DNA of 64,000 nt from contig NC_092120.1 in the NCBI RefSeq assembly GCF_045679555.1, forward strand, positions 6,691,074-6,755,073, read 5' to 3'. Origin of the DNA: Salvelinus alpinus (taxonomy: Eukaryota > Chordata > Actinopteri > Salmoniformes > Salmonidae). Under the pieces are notes generated by a model, which saw only the letters and a program-made list of their open reading frames with translations, ran no database searches and was not told the origin of the DNA. Positions 40,975-55,379 of the stretch are shown one piece after another (positions within the stretch are counted from its first letter, which is position 1; every line of letters starts with the position of its first letter). Made by a program: the position numbers and the translations under genes.

Positions 40975-41670
40975 ATGCTGAGCAACTCCCCGACTTTTCT
41001 GCTGGCCCTAACCACGGTTGCCGGACTACTCCAGCGGTGCCACGGCTGGAGCGACGAGGACCTCCTGTTACCCCCCATCAACTCCACCAACAGATTCTTG
41101 GCCAATTTGGAGGTAGACGTGCACTACTCGAAGAGATCCGTGGAGGAGAGCGAAGCCTCCTCGTCAGACACTTCGTTACAGCCGTTGCCACAGTGCAACG
41201 TCAGCGTGCAGAGACTTTTCCCCACCTCGCTGGTGGCTCGTTGGGACAGCAACTTCGGTTTCCAGTGCGATGTGTTTATATATACCGCCAATAACAATGG
41301 AAGGGCTTTTTTCTCTGCTGCTATCAACAGAGCCATCTCACCTGTTCTCATCGAACACCTCGGAGTCACCGGCGGCCAGCAGGAGTTTAGACTGTGTGTT
41401 GGATGTGGCATGTCACGATACCGGCGATTCGGCAAGTCAAAGGCTCAGCAGACGGGGGATCCCATCAATTTCTGCTGTGTTGACTTCAGCCTTGACGAAC
41501 TAAATGGGGACAAAAGTTGGAGATTGAACCGTAAACCCATCGAGTCAACTCTAGTGGCTTGTTTCATGACTCTAGTGATAATAGTGTGGAGTGTGGCTGC
41601 CCTCATATGGCCGGTGCCTATTATTGCAGGATTTCTGCCCAACGGAATGGAACAGAGAAGGCCGAGATAA
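40975..41670 (+). CDS. tmem158: TMEM158, transmembrane protein 158 (Ras-induced senescence 1)
   Basis: Single-exon gene of 231 codons. The C-terminal half is nearly invariant with mammals: RLNRKPIESTLVACFMTLV, then SVAALIWPVPIIAGFLPNGM, EQRR. Residues 1-24 look like a signal peptide; 36-38 (NST) and the NVS after PLPQC are N-glycosylation sites; KR at 53-54 could be cleaved; paired cysteines (CVGCG, FCC) suggest disulfides; the membrane segment is about residues 193-221. Human TMEM158 has a long Ala-rich tail that is absent here. An in-frame ATG at 40855 would add 40 residues, but the start at 40975 gives the signal peptide at the N-terminus as in the family. The protein is known as Ras-induced in senescence; its biochemical role is unclear. 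Reading frame fully intact, unlike both neighbours. Confidence 0.96.
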   Translation: MLSNSPTFLLALTTVAGLLQRCHGWSDEDLLLPPINSTNRFLANLEVDVHYSKRSVEESEASSSDTSLQPLPQCNVSVQRLFPTSLVARWDSNFGFQCDVFIYTANNNGRAFFSAAINRAISPVLIEHLGVTGGQQEFRLCVGCGMSRYRRFGKSKAQQTGDPINFCCVDFSLDELNGDKSWRLNRKPIESTLVACFMTLVIIVWSVAALIWPVPIIAGFLPNGMEQRRPR

Positions 41671-44600
41671 AGAATTCTGGAGATAAGCCCCCAAACCAAG
41701 AGGCAAAAAATACTGTAGAATACATATTTAAAAGTTTTTTTCACATTCTACCCGTATGAAAGAATGTCCGTTTCCAATTTTACCGTTTAGAATGAAAGAG
41801 TGCTTTTTGGTTTTGGTCTATTTCCTATTTATAGGCCTTCATTGTAAGAAGACCAATAGTTTTAAAGGTAGGCTGTGTTATTGTATTACATTGGCTATAG
41901 AATAGGTGCATATGTAGAGTGTGTTAACAACATTTCACTGTGAACAGTGTTTGTATGGTTTTACATATTTGTAGGATTATTGCCTATAGGCAGTGGTGTA
42001 GTGGTGCCTGAAGAATAGGTATACTATTCATTTTGGCAAAAATGTCCCAAACGGCCTGCCCGGCGAAGGAAAGGCGCTCTGTGTGAAAAATTCTATGAGA
42101 AACAGTGACATTCAATCTGTATTACCTAAAATTATAAATCCCATATTGGTCTTTCACAGTCAGGCCAACCCAAGCTGTACTGTGCAAGTAGGCGAATAGT
42201 AGGCGTACTATTGAAACAGATAAATTAGGCTGTCAACTAAATCAGAAATTCAAAAGTTTCAGATGTATTTTTTCAGATTTTCACTTTCAAAATCATACTT
42301 TGTTTTATAGAAAAACAACCAAATTGGATGTTCTAAGTCAATAAAAATCCTTAAACCACATCAGGTCTGGGAAAAATCTAAGATAAAACTATTTTTGTGT
42401 AGTTACTCTTTAATTCCAGTGTGACGGCACCTAGCACTGTTGTTTTGTCAGTGGTGTTTCTGTAGCACATGAGATGGAGTTTGCAAGACAAATGGCCACT
42501 GGATTAATGCAAAGAATCATGATATCATTCTTCCAGGTAGGCATTGGCTACTTTGTAGCTAGTTAACATTTAATTGACAAGGTTTTTGGGAAAGCCTTTC
42601 CATCTACCAGAAGACGGTTAGGCCTATCATTAGCATCACTATATTTTTCCTGTTCCTTAATTGTTTGAAACCTGGACATTTTACTTCATATTATGAGGCA
42701 TGTCTTACCATTGCATAGAAACATGGAGGTAATAATTTTATAAAGACTTCCTCATATGCGTTCTCCTGTTCTACTGGTTTTCTTTCAACTTTATTTATTT
42801 GTCTAGCAGCCAAATGCATTATCCTATTCATATTAGCAACTGATGAAGGTTGTTGCATCTTTAGATCTCCCTCATATCTAATTTCCTTATGGATATTTCA
42901 ATCGCCATCCATCAAACCTCTCACATATGCTGTGCACATTTTAGAATGGTGTTTTCCTGCTAATTGCATTTTGGAACATAGGCCTACCGCCGTGTGCCCA
43001 TTGCTGCATCTAAAATGTGAAGAAATAATAGTTTATCAACATTTAAGCTAAACATTAAGAAATACACGCAATGCCCACTGAAAAAGAAGTGGGTGTACGG
43101 TGTAAACCTGCGCATACCCTCCGCTACACACACCACTGAGGCCTGCTATTTGTTGTGTTTATGTAGAGAGAAATTGCAGTTTTTCTCATGAACTTGAGTT
43201 AAAAAGTGTGCTGTAATACGTGGTGGGTATATCTTGTCAAGAATAAATGCATAAATGTCATAGGCCTACCTGAATTTATTTTGGATGTTGTATCAAATAT
43301 TTTGACGTATTGGCAACCCCTCTCTGATATTGTTTAATATTATTTATAATGTTAGATTTAGATATATAACACAATTAAAACTAAGCTGATAACATATTTG
43401 TATTTATTTGTATGAAATAACATGAATGAATAAATAAATAAAATGTATTTGTTTTATATAATACGGAGGTGAGGAGACCTATTTATTTTTAACTAACTGC
43501 TTAGTGACCAATTATGCAAATAGACTGGGTCGGTGAAATGAGCTATGGCCTGTAACTGAAAGAGAAACGATAAAGCTCCATTCTCTGTTTGAGAAAGCTT
43601 CAGGGAATAGCAGCTGGGAATTTGTATTCATCTTTCAAATGTGAGTAGGCAATGAGAATATTTAGGTAAGCAAGTTGATGTGCTTATGTGTTTCTGAGTA
43701 ACACACAAACCACTGTGTACAAACTGGTTGAGTTTGTCAACATATGGTGACATGGAATCTACAGCTATTGTTTCAATTCAACTCAGGGTTCAACAAAAAA
43801 TAGACCATACATATAGGCCTAGGGTTTCAAGCTTTGGTTGAGTTCAAATTTTATCTTCAAGTTAATCATTGAAATGTTGGACTCACGTCTCCATCTCAAC
43901 CAAAAATCATGGTTAAAGAATAGGACTAAATCAAACTAAACTTTATCTAAAGTGCATTTAAACTTTGATTAGATGAGGTCTTATTATTTAACTTAGATTT
44001 TTGTCTGAGATGGAGACATGAATCCAACATATAAATGATAAATGTTTATACAAACTGGGCATTGAATTGTGTTTGGTTGTCAACGCAACCAAATATCACC
44101 ATTTGAAGGAGATGTATCTTCTACTTGGATAGTTCCATCTGTGCCACTGAATAAGTCTGCATTTAATTCCAATTTGTCTAAAAATTAATCATTGATATGT
44201 TTGATTCAAATCGTCATCTCAACCAAGAAAAGTTAAAGAATAGGACTAAATCAAATCAAACATTAAATGCACTTTAAATAAAGTTTTATTTGATTTAGTC
44301 CAATTCTTTAACTTTGATTATTGGTTGAGATGGAGACGTGAATCCAACATATAAAATATTAATCTGTAGACAAACTGTAATTAACGCCAGACTGTCAGGG
44401 GCACAAAATATACATCTCCTTCAAATAGTGATATTTGGTTGCGTTGACAACAAAATACAATTCAATATCACTTTTGCGATACAGTAAATAGCCTATTAAC
44501 TTGTCGACAAGTTAACAAATTGTTTGTTGGATTCACGTCTCCAACTAAACCAAAAATAAACGTTAAAGAATAGGATTAAGCCACTGGCTCAGATGAAACT

Positions 44601-46128
44601 ATCAAAGCATTCGATATCCTTTAAATTTTGATATTTGGTTGCGTTGTCAACCAAACACAATTCAATATTATTTTGTAATAGAGTAAATAGCCTACAATTA
44701 AGTATATCTTACAAACTAATGTAATTCAACCTTAAAATGAGTAACACATCCATGGTCACAACGTGAAGTTAGCCTACTGTAGCTATAAATGGCTTCTTAT
44801 GTCATCATAGAAAGTGTGCATGTTCAAGATAGCATGCAAAGGTCGCAGGTCTGTGGAGATCTTCACAACTGCTATAATAATCTGTGCAGAATCTCGAAAA
44901 GCATTGATCACTTGCACTATGTACTTTCATGTAATCTCAACTGCAATCCAGGTAATTTGGTTGTGCTATGAGATTAAGCATATAAATGTACTTTTAAATG
45001 GTTGAAAGTGCAGTGATAACACATTTAGATGACAACTAAATAACTCATTGGAGTTTGGTTGTGCTTTTAAAATGTTTGAAAGCACAGTGATACATTGGGA
45101 ATTCAAACAAATTATGGCTGTCATTTTGAGTGGGTGAATAAAGATTGAAATCTCATTGATCAACATCTCAAACAAATATGACCCACATTTCCACGTTGAA
45201 ATGACATGGTGTGCCCAGTGGGAAGCATCCTTGTGTTAAATTATGTTTGTGAAAGGAGAGAAGAATCTCTCTCAACAAGCTCCTCGCAGCCCCTTTTGTT
45301 GATCCTCCTTGCTGCTCCTGTTCACAGTCATTATCCCCGTCATTGCTTATCCTCGCAGGGAACAGTCCTGCATCTCAGGCCCTCACCACCATCTATCTCT
45401 CTGGTGAATTCACGGATGGTCCATCACATTGTTTGTTCAATCTTGTTTCTTTCACTGTCAGTCCCAATCCCCAGAACTTTAGCTATTGCATTGTCTTGGT
45501 GAGTCAGGTAAATTCAGCACATGGCTCTAATGCGTAAATGGTATGTGTGCTATATTTGCCATGTGTGCTTGGGTGTTACAGAAAAAATGGCTTCTGCTCT
45601 GCTGTACAATCTAAAATGGCATTATTGAGTTATTACATAATAACAAGTCATTGATTTCGACTTTTGAGCACCAAGTAGTCTAATGATGAATCACCCTATT
45701 TTCAGTTAAGTTTAACTTGTTTGGTAAAGAAAAACAACAGTTCATGGTGTGTCCAAATGATATGTGCCATTGGTCCAGGGAAGCTTGCTACCGAGGTCTA
45801 AAAGGCTAGATTTGACTAAATACCTATCAGACCCCGGTCTGTTCATTTTGAATTACAGTAAAGCTTATTTTCCTAGAAACGTTTTAAAAAACGTCACTGA
45901 GTTAAAATATGTTGCAATTCTTCAAGCAACAACTCACCTGTCAAAATGACTGCAAAGGGGAACGCCTTACCTGAGAAGTGATGTCACACAGCAGGACATA
46001 AAATGTAGGTGTAACCCATTTTACTCAAAGCGAAAGAACTACACGGAGGTCCAAGGCCATAAAGTCGTGACAATTTTAGTTCCGTTAGATAGCTTATCGT
46101 TTGAGATACCGACGCTGAAAATCAAGGC
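41671..46128. other. TMEM158 3' region and intergenic DNA
   Basis: AT-rich; a possible polyadenylation signal for TMEM158 (aataaa, 43242-43247) fits a long 3' UTR but others exist. 43790-44700 is an array of inverted repeat units (listed separately). About 45190-45225 ends with the dispersed motif gaaatgacatggtgtgcccagtggg. No other gene seen. Confidence 0.55.
43790..44700. repeat. Array of alternating inverted ~75-bp units
   Basis: At least five related segments in alternating orientation: 43868 (ttggactcacgtctccatct), 43990 (gagatggagacatgaatcca), 44190, 44300 (gagatggagacgtgaatcca) and 44518 (ttggattcacgtctccaact), separated by tggttgcgttgtcaaccaaa-type inverted motifs. Could be nested MITEs or one compound fold-back element. 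Confidence 0.75.
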
Positions 46129-46198
46129 ATGACTTTATCAACGGTCGGCTGTGCTCTGCAGCTTTTGGGGATCGCGTCCGCCGTTTTCGTTCTATCAG
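46129..46198 (+). pseudogene. cdcp1: CDCP1 exon 1: signal peptide
   Basis: ATG at 46129; MTLSTVGCALQLLGIASAVF VLS is a typical signal peptide. Donor ag|gtaagt, phase 1. A C-to-G rich 5' UTR precedes it. Intact. Confidence 0.85.
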
Positions 46199-48500
46199 GT
46201 AAGTCAGTGCTTAGCCCTTGATCATACTTTCAGTTCCATTACATCACACATAATAGGGGACTTTTGTTCATTAAGAGCCGCGATGCTCGATTTGAACATT
46301 AACAAGCGTCGCTTGCGGTATGGTTTTGGAAGCATAAGGACCTTGTCTTTCATTTCGGCTAAATTGATACTCATCTTTATAGGGTTAGGATTCCCACACA
46401 GTCATACTTCCCTGTTATAGATTGAAGACATAGTGGACTACCTGTGCTAATTAACTATCTTCTCTGAACACCTGTGTGTAGATGGAAGACAGATGCCACA
46501 AACATGTTGTCATTTAAAAATACTGTCTGCTGCAACTGTGTTTAAACCAATGAAAACTGTGTACAGTACAGTAACTTTGTATTTTGCATTTGTGAAATTA
46601 TTTTAATGTGATATGAAATTAGAGGGATTTATGTTTCTAGAACCGTACCGTAATTGAGATTCGATTCACGTTTAGATGGAGTATTTGGCTGTTTTTGCTT
46701 CCAGAGCCAATTCACCCATTAAACAGAACATGTAAGGTTCTTGAACTAAGGAGTAATGTTAGGCTCCTTTAGTCCAATATAGGGCTAGTCACTGTTGAGT
46801 GTCAGTAAACAGAATTATAATTTTAAGATTTTGGTAATTTGGTAATAGTTTTAAACATTTAGAAGTGAACCCTAATACATTTGTGATTATTATGATTCTG
46901 TAAAAAAAAAAAAAAAAAATGAAGAATAGGGAAATTATTTGAATTCCTTTTTATTTCATGACTAGGTCATTGCAATTGTCTATAAAGATTGAATTGTAGA
47001 TATGTATACAATGATATGTTCTATGAAATGTTGCCCATGATAACACTTACTGATAGACACTAACAGTATTATGAAGTTGCAGGGATATTCTTGAATTGGA
47101 AGAGGATGTATTCTATAGGTAGACTGTGCATTAAATAATTGTTGTTGACACTGGCACAACCACACACAGACCTTTGAAAGGCCAGTCAGTTTCCTAAAAA
47201 AAAAGTGTGTAGATGGGATTCAAATGACAGACAACATAGATGTTGACTGGCCCATGTTGTGCTTTATGAATAAACATAGGAAAACATCTTTAATGCATCA
47301 GTCTGGTTCAGTGGATAAATAGGAATGATGGGAGGACTGTTGATGCATTGGTTCTATCCAAAGGCCAACTAACTCTTGAAAGAACTTCCAACTCATCTAA
47401 TATTTTGTTAGGAATCAGGTGGAACAATGGCTTATCAATTTCTATATGTACACCAGGGCCACTGAGCTTGCATTGAAGATTACAGGAGGGAGGGCAGTAT
47501 TTGCATAGGTCAGACAATACTGTAGGATCAGCATAAAAAAACAAGGAGGACGAGGACCAGGCACTCTTCATATATTTAAAAGGCCTTAGAGTGCCTTGGT
47601 CCTCCTTGTTTTCAGGATGACCAATTAACCCCTTTATCAAGAGCACCTTCAATTTACAAATAACTACTATTGTATTCTAGCAGCACTTCCCTTTGTTCTT
47701 TTTTCTACAATCTGTAGTAGCAGTTTGGTTTGTAATGATATAGCTAGGTAGGCAGAATAATGTTTAGTCAAGCACCCAGAAGTTGTGTCTTACACATCTT
47801 ATCCCAGTGTCAACAGTGACAGCTGGACTGTAATAGCTGTACATGTAACAGCGAGGGACAAACAGGGCTTCCCAGTAACATCTCCATTGTCAAACAGTCA
47901 CACAATCAGATTATATCTCGGCTATGTTACTAGGTAAGGTTTTGGGGAAAGCATAAGTCAGACAGATAGAAGGAGAGGGAGAGAGCGCTTGTGTGTGTGT
48001 GTGTGTGTGTGTGTGTGCTTCAGAGAGAGAGGAAGAGGAAGAGAGTGATTGTCTAAAGATAAGGACATTTATGGATACAGCATCACAGATATATGGCAGT
48101 TTGAACTGTTGAACGGCCAGGCCTATGTTTGTTCAGTAGGCCGTAGCTCACAGACGTGGAAGTGGAGTCAAGCTGTTGACATCGACCATCTCCCTACCCA
48201 CTCCCTCAGTCATAGGAGTCTTTTCACACTGTGGTAAAAAAGGACTTCTGGTCAGGCTGAGAAAAACATCAGTTGTCTTTTCTGTCTGCTGAGTAGTAGT
48301 CTTCATTGACAGTCAGAGAAAAAAAGGACATTGTTTTGTATTCTAAGACTCTTGTCTATGTTTTGTACAAATGAATATAGTTTTGACAGAGGTGTGGTTA
48401 TGTAAAATACCCATGTGGTATAGAACAACCCTGCCTCCTCAACTGATGCCACTCTTCTACCATAATTCATCAATCCCTTCCTTGGTTGTTGTTCTTTCAG
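46199..48500. other. CDCP1 intron 1
   Basis: AT-rich, with a poly-A run at 46902-46919 and (GT)n at 47992-48017. No exon or named element recognised. Confidence 0.65.
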
Positions 48501-48740
48501 AGGGTGTGACACTGACCCTCACCCCTGACCAGGGCACTACTCTCAACATCAGCCAGAGTTCAGAGCGCAGCAGGGGGTCAAAGTGTACTGTATGCACCGG
48601 TACAGGCTTGATGAAGTCCTGCTCCAGGGCTGGAATTGATTATGTGGTGCTGCTGACAGACCCCAAAGCTGCTGTGAACATGGAGCTCACCTGCCCCAAA
48701 CCAGAGGAAGTCTTCACTGTGGAAGTGGTCAGGGAAATAG
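48501..48740 (+). pseudogene. cdcp1: CDCP1 exon 2
   Basis: Reads EGVTLTLTPDQGTTLNISQS, then Cys-containing KCTVCTGTGLMKSCSRAGID and ends VFTVEVVREI. Acceptor gttctttcag, donor gtaaga; 240 bases fit phase 1 to phase 1. Intact. N-terminal CUB-like region. Confidence 0.9.
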
Positions 48741-49037
48741 GTAAGAACTCTATGAAATATATAATGGTTGTGGTCCCATGGTATTTAGAATGTCCATAGT
48801 GTCCTTAGAGTGTCTATAGCTTGTCCACATGGTACAGAAATACAGTGTCATTACAGTATAGGCACATTGTGCACTGTAGTTATATTGCTATTACATAGTG
48901 TTTACAAGTGGGATACCTGTGTGCATTTTCAAAATACATAGTCCATATGTGACTTTGTGTGTGAGCATACCTGTGTGTGTGTCTCTGTATTGACTTCCTC
49001 TAACTCCTACCCTCCTTCCATCCGATTGTACCACAAG

Positions 49038-49384
49038 GTCCTGTAATGGAGACATCACCCCCATTGAGTCTAGAACCGGAACGCTTCCACTCCAGAACTT
49101 CAACCGTACCTTTATCTGGAACCTGAAGGCCCCGGTACCACGGGCGTTCCATTTGGACTTCACCCAGATGGGGCTGAGACAGATCCTGCCCTCTGAGAGA
49201 TGTCCAGACCAGCACTTGCTAGCCCTCCAGAGGACAGGGGAGGCTGCCATCGGGACGTACTGCAGGATTGGCAGCGTCTCTGGGGCTCAGGTCTTGAACC
49301 AGGGCAGGCTCTCTCTGGAGGTCACCGGAGGACGGAAACTGAACCCCACCATGTTCAACGTGTCTGTTGGAGAGGAAATCAAAT
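49038..49384 (+). pseudogene. cdcp1: CDCP1 exon 3, one base short
   Basis: From 49042 on reads CNGDITPIESRTGTLPLQNF, NRTFIWNLKAPVPRAFHLDF and CPDQ...GTYCRIGSVSGAQV. With acceptor ccacaag and donor gtgagt the exon is 347 bases, while phase 1 to phase 1 needs a multiple of 3; the missing base is near the exon start. N-glycosylation sites NRT and NVS visible. Confidence 0.85.
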
Positions 49385-49557
49385 GTGAGTTGGTCAGACA
49401 GTGGTTTCAGACAACTGACGTGAAATCACATTGTTTTCATTAATATAAATGGATTACTTATGTCTGTATGTTTTTAGTCATGGCCACAGACATGATTTAA
49501 TGGACCTGGTTAACCTTGTATTTTCTGACACTTCATCAACATATCATTGTCCCTCAG

Positions 49558-49929
49558 CACTTGCTGTCCTCAAAGTGACTTTACCGGAAGGGACGTCGTC
49601 TTCGGAGTTGCTCTCTCCAAACTACCCGAATAGTTTCCCTGACGATGACCTGATGGAGTGAAAGTTTGTGGTCCCTCCCAAACACAACGCTACGGTTGTC
49701 TTCCTGGGTCAGACCCAGCCGCAGTGCCTGAAGAAGGAGCCGGCCGTGGAGTATCACCATGGTAACAGGCGGTTCACAGTGGTGAGGAAGCTGTCGGACC
49801 TCCAGCCGGCCAAACGCCGGGACTCCTTCTCCCTGATCCTAAGGAACTGTGAGATGAACAGGATCGGAGAAGGCTCCACTGGTCTCTCCCTCCGCTTCAA
49901 GGTTTCAGCCAAGAGGAAGAGTCTTCCAG
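49558..49929 (+). pseudogene. cdcp1: CDCP1 exon 4, with in-frame TGA
   Basis: Reads LAVLKVTLPEGTSSSELLSP NYPNSFPDDDLME, stop (49659-49661), KFVVPPKHNATVVFLGQTQP. Family members have Trp at the stop, so TGG to TGA is the likely change. Acceptor tgtccctcag, donor gtcggt; 372 bases, no indel. Confidence 0.94.
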
Positions 49930-50577
49930 GTCGGTACAGGACACTGATTACAATAAACTAGATGGCTTTAGAAAAGTTTTTCCAAAACCATCCTTGAGTA
50001 TCCCCAGCAATTTGACTGATTTGATATTTTCCATTACCAGCATGCCTGATTCAATTGGTCAACTACATCAAGCTCTTGATTAGTTGAATCAGGTGTGCTG
50101 GTACTGGAATAGGGAAGTGGAATGGCTAGGTGTGCTCCAGGAAAGGTTTGTAAAACACAGCTTTAGTAAAAAAGGGAAGAAGCTGAATCATACTGTATGT
50201 GAGTTTGTGGAAAGCCCTGCTCTTTCCCTCTCAATTCCTAACACAAATGAACACAGAAGGAAATCTGGGTTAGGAGATTAGACATGGTATGACTGCAATC
50301 CATGCTTTGGTTTAGTTTCCCTTGCTCTGTTTTTAAATGCTAACGTTTAAGCATGTGTCACAAATCCCATGCAAGTCATGCAGAGGAGACTGGTGGGAGG
50401 AGCGATAGGAGGATGGGCTCATTGTAATGGCTGGAATGGAATAAATGTACCAGTCTAAAACACAAACATATGGAAACCAAATGTTTGACTTGTTCCATTT
50501 TTCCATTCCAGACATTACATTGAGGCAATCCTCCTATAGCTCCTCCCACTGAGCCTCAACTGAAGTCATGGTACCTA

Positions 50578-51688
50578 CAGTGCATTCGGAAAGTATTCAG
50601 ACCCCTTCACTTTTCCCACATTTTATTACATTACAGCCTTATTCTAAAATTGATTCAATTGTCCCCCCCCCCCCCCTCATCTATCAACACACAATACCCC
50701 ATAATGACAAAGCAAAAACCGGTATAGGCGATTACAGCCTTGAGTCTTCTTGCTGATCCTCTCAAGTTCTGTCAGGTTGGATGGGGAACATCCAACCTGA
50801 ACAGCTATTTTCAGGTCTCTCTAGAGATGTTTGATCGGCTTCAAGTCCGGGCTCTGGCTAGGCCACTCAAGGACATTCAGAGACTTGCTCCGTTCATCTT
50901 TCCATCAATCCTTACTATTCTCCCAGTCCATGCCGCTGAAAAACCTCCCCACAGTATGATGTCTCCACCACCATGCTTCACCCTAGGGATGGTATTGGCC
51001 AGGTGATGAGCGGTGCCTGGTTTCCTTCAGATGTGACGCTTGGCATTGAGGCCAAAGTTTCATCAGACCAGAGAATCTTATTTTCATGGTCTGAGAGTCC
51101 TTTAGGTACCTTTTGGCAAACTCCAAGCAGGCTGTCATGTGCATTTTACTGAGGAGTGGCATCCGTCTGGCCACTCTACCATAAAGTCCTGATTGGTGGA
51201 GTGCTGCAGAGATGGTTGTCCTTCTGGAAGGTTCTCCCATCTCCACAGAGGAACTGGAGCTCTGTCAGAGTGACCATCGGGTTTTTGGTCACCTCCCTGA
51301 CCAAGGCCCTTCTGCCTCGATTGCTCAGTTCAAGGCAGACCGGTGGGACCTGACATAGACAGGTGTGTGCCTTTACAAATCATGTCCAATCAATTGAATT
51401 TCCCACAGGTGGACTCCAATCAAGTTGTAGAAACATCTCAAGGATGATCAATGGAAACAGGATGCAGCTGAGCTCAATTTTGAGTCTCATTGCAAAAGGT
51501 CTGAATACTTATGTAAATAAGGTATTTTAAAAAATGTAAAATGTACAAACCTGTTTTTGCTTAATCATTATGAGGTATTGTGTGTAGATTGATGAGGAAC
51601 ACATTTATTGTAACCATTTTAGAATAAGGCTGTAACTTAAGAAAATGTGGAAAAGATGAAGGGGTCTGAATAGTTTCCGAATGCACTG
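50578..51688 (-). mobile_element. Tc1-like element of a second family, complete ends
   Basis: Inverted ends cagtgcattcggaaagtatt (50578) and agtttccgaatgcactg (ends 51688), with TA on both sides. 1,111 bp. Minus-strand transposase pieces (50983-51246: SRRTTISAALHQSGLYGRVA, HMTACLEFAKRYLKDSQ) are broken by stops. In CDCP1 intron 4. Confidence 0.93.
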
Positions 51689-51861
51689 TATATTAGCATT
51701 TTTTGCTCATCTTGTCCAAATTATCATAAAGTATCAAAGGGATGGGTGACTATCCCTTTAAGGCCAATTGTTGTGTAGGGTCACAGGTATTTAGATTATG
51801 TAGTAGTAGTGGTAATAGCTACTATAGTTGTACAGATCCAACATACTACATACTCCACTCT

Positions 51862-52740
51862 CAAATCAAATCTTATTAGTCACATGCGCCGAATATAACA
51901 GGTGTAGACCTTACAGTGAAATGCTTACTAACGAGCCCCTAACCAACAATGCAGTTGAAAAAAATGTGGATAAGAATAAGAAATAAAAGTAACAGGTAAT
52001 TAAAGAGCAGCAGTAAAATAACAATAGCGAGACTACATACAGGGGGGTGCCGGTACAGAATCAATGTGCGGGGGCACCGGTTAGTTGAGGTAATATGTAC
52101 ATGTACTGTAGGTAGAGTTATTAAAGTGACTATGCATAGATGGTAACAACAGAGATTAGCAGTGGTGTAAAAGAGTGGGAGGGGGGACAATGCAAATAGT
52201 CTGGGTAGCAATTTGATTAGGTGTTCAGGAGTCTTATGGCTTGGGGGTAGAAGCTGTTTAGAAGCCTTTTGGACCTAGACTTGGCGCTCCGGTACCGCTT
52301 GCCGTGCGGTAGCAGAGGGAACAGTCTATGACTAGGGTGGCTGGAGTCTTTGACCATTTTAGAGCCTTCCTTTGACACCGTCTGGTATAGAGGTCCTGGA
52401 TGGCAGGAACCTTGGCCCCAGTGATGTACTGGGCCGTACGCACTACGCTCTGTAGTGCCTTGCGGTCGGAGGCCGAGCAGTTGCCATACCAGGCAGTGAT
52501 GCAACCAAATCTTTTCAGTCTCCTGAGGGAATAGGTTTTGTCGTGCCCTCTTCACAACTGTCTTGGTGTGCTTGGACTATGTTAGTTTGTTGGTGATGTG
52601 GACACCAAGGAACTTGAAGCTCTCAATCTGCTCCACTGCAGCCCTGTCGATGAAAATTGGGGCGTGCTCAGTCCTCTCTTTCATGTAGTCCACAATCATC
52701 CACTCTGTCTTGTGGTTAATGTTTACAACCACAAAAGGGG
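51862..52740 (-). mobile_element. L2-like LINE, 3' end, reverse orientation
   Basis: Begins with the reversed tail (caaatcaaatcttattagtc) and encodes, on the minus strand at 52217-52555, a broken reverse transcriptase C-terminus (QAIRLLNT near the end; compare AIRLLNSHH in the copy at 23940). Confidence 0.88.
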
Positions 52741-52889
52741 ATTACTGTAGATCACATATACAGCTTTTAACAATGCAAATTGTCACTGGGGCAGACTCTT
52801 GGTAGTCTTCTTCCTAAATGTGAAATCCTTGTCTTAATTTTGCTGTGGGCCTGCATGAGTTATAGTAAGTGGAAGTGGATGTGCAGCTA

Positions 52890-54374
<1,485 letters not shown>

Positions 54375-54383
54375 ACTTTGCAG

Positions 54384-54580
54384 TGTTGTGCAACGTGGAC
54401 CTGAGGAAAGAGCAGAGTCTTTCTCTCCATATTGAGAAGACCACCCCATGTCTGACTGTGAGCTGAAGCTGAACTCTGTCATCCAGGAGAAAATCAATGT
54501 TCCCTCAGGGAAAAACTCTCAGCTGTCCTTCCAGGACTGCCCAAGTCAGGAGCTGCTACTGACCGCCATCAGAATCATAG
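54384..54580 (+). pseudogene. cdcp1: CDCP1 exon 5, one base short
   Basis: Reads LCNVDLRKEQSLSLHIEKTT then, one frame over, DCELKLNSVIQEKINVPSGK. Length 197, phase 1 to phase 1 needs 198. The loss lies in accacccc (about 54441-54447), probably a C-run slip. Donor gtaact. Confidence 0.88.
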
Positions 54581-54964
54581 GTAACTAAGGCCTAACTAGT
54601 AACTAAGGTAACTAAGGCCTAACTGCTCTGCTCTGAGTTATATAACCATAAGCATTATTATTAACACTATGCTGCTCGCCCAGTCACTAACCTCTCATTG
54701 TGTTGGTCTGGCTTGATGTCGCGGAAGAATAACATGATATACCGTTCAACATGTGTGTGACTGTGGCCTTAAGCCCTAACTAAACAATCACTGCAATTCA
54801 ATGCTACATTTTTGGCTTCCCTTACACTTGAAACAATATCTGGAGTGTGATAATTAGGATGAACAAATACTTTGTCCTTCTTTAGATCCTAAGGCACCAC
54901 AAACTCATGGTATATATTCAACTATATTTTGGTTTGTATCCTTTACCTCTTCTCCATTTCTCAG

Positions 54965-55348
54965 AGTGCCGTCACTGGAGGGGCTGCCCAGCAGCAGCAG
55001 CCCCTGTCCCTCTGACGGCGCCCGTCCTGGAGAGGTGTCTTCCCGCTCCCCTGGGCAGTGTCACCTGGATCCTCCGTCCCCCTCGGCATGGCACGGTAGA
55101 GCTCCTGCCCACTACTGGCAGCCTCAGGCAGTCCCTGCCAGAACAACCCTGCAACGGCTCTGTCACTCTCACCGTGGCCGAGGACGATGACGGCACCACC
55201 GTGGGTCAGTTCTGCCCTCAGTGAGCCATACCCAAAGTCCAGGTCCACACCAACGTGTCCATCACAGCTTCAGCCTCGACAATGGGAGGGAAAGAGAGGT
55301 GGCCATTCTCTCACCCTTTACTCAACATCTTCACCAGGGAGATTGCAG
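54965..55348 (+). pseudogene. cdcp1: CDCP1 exon 6, with in-frame TGA
   Basis: Reads ECRHWRGCPAAAAPVPLTAP, GSVTWILRPPRHGTVELLPT, VGQFCPQ, stop (55222-55224), AIPKVQVHTNVSITASA. The family has Gly here (FCPGG), so GGA to TGA fits. Acceptor catttctcag, donor gtaata; 384 bases, no indel. Confidence 0.94.
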
Positions 55349-55379
55349 GTAATATGTTTTAATTAAAGGTGTAACTGTG

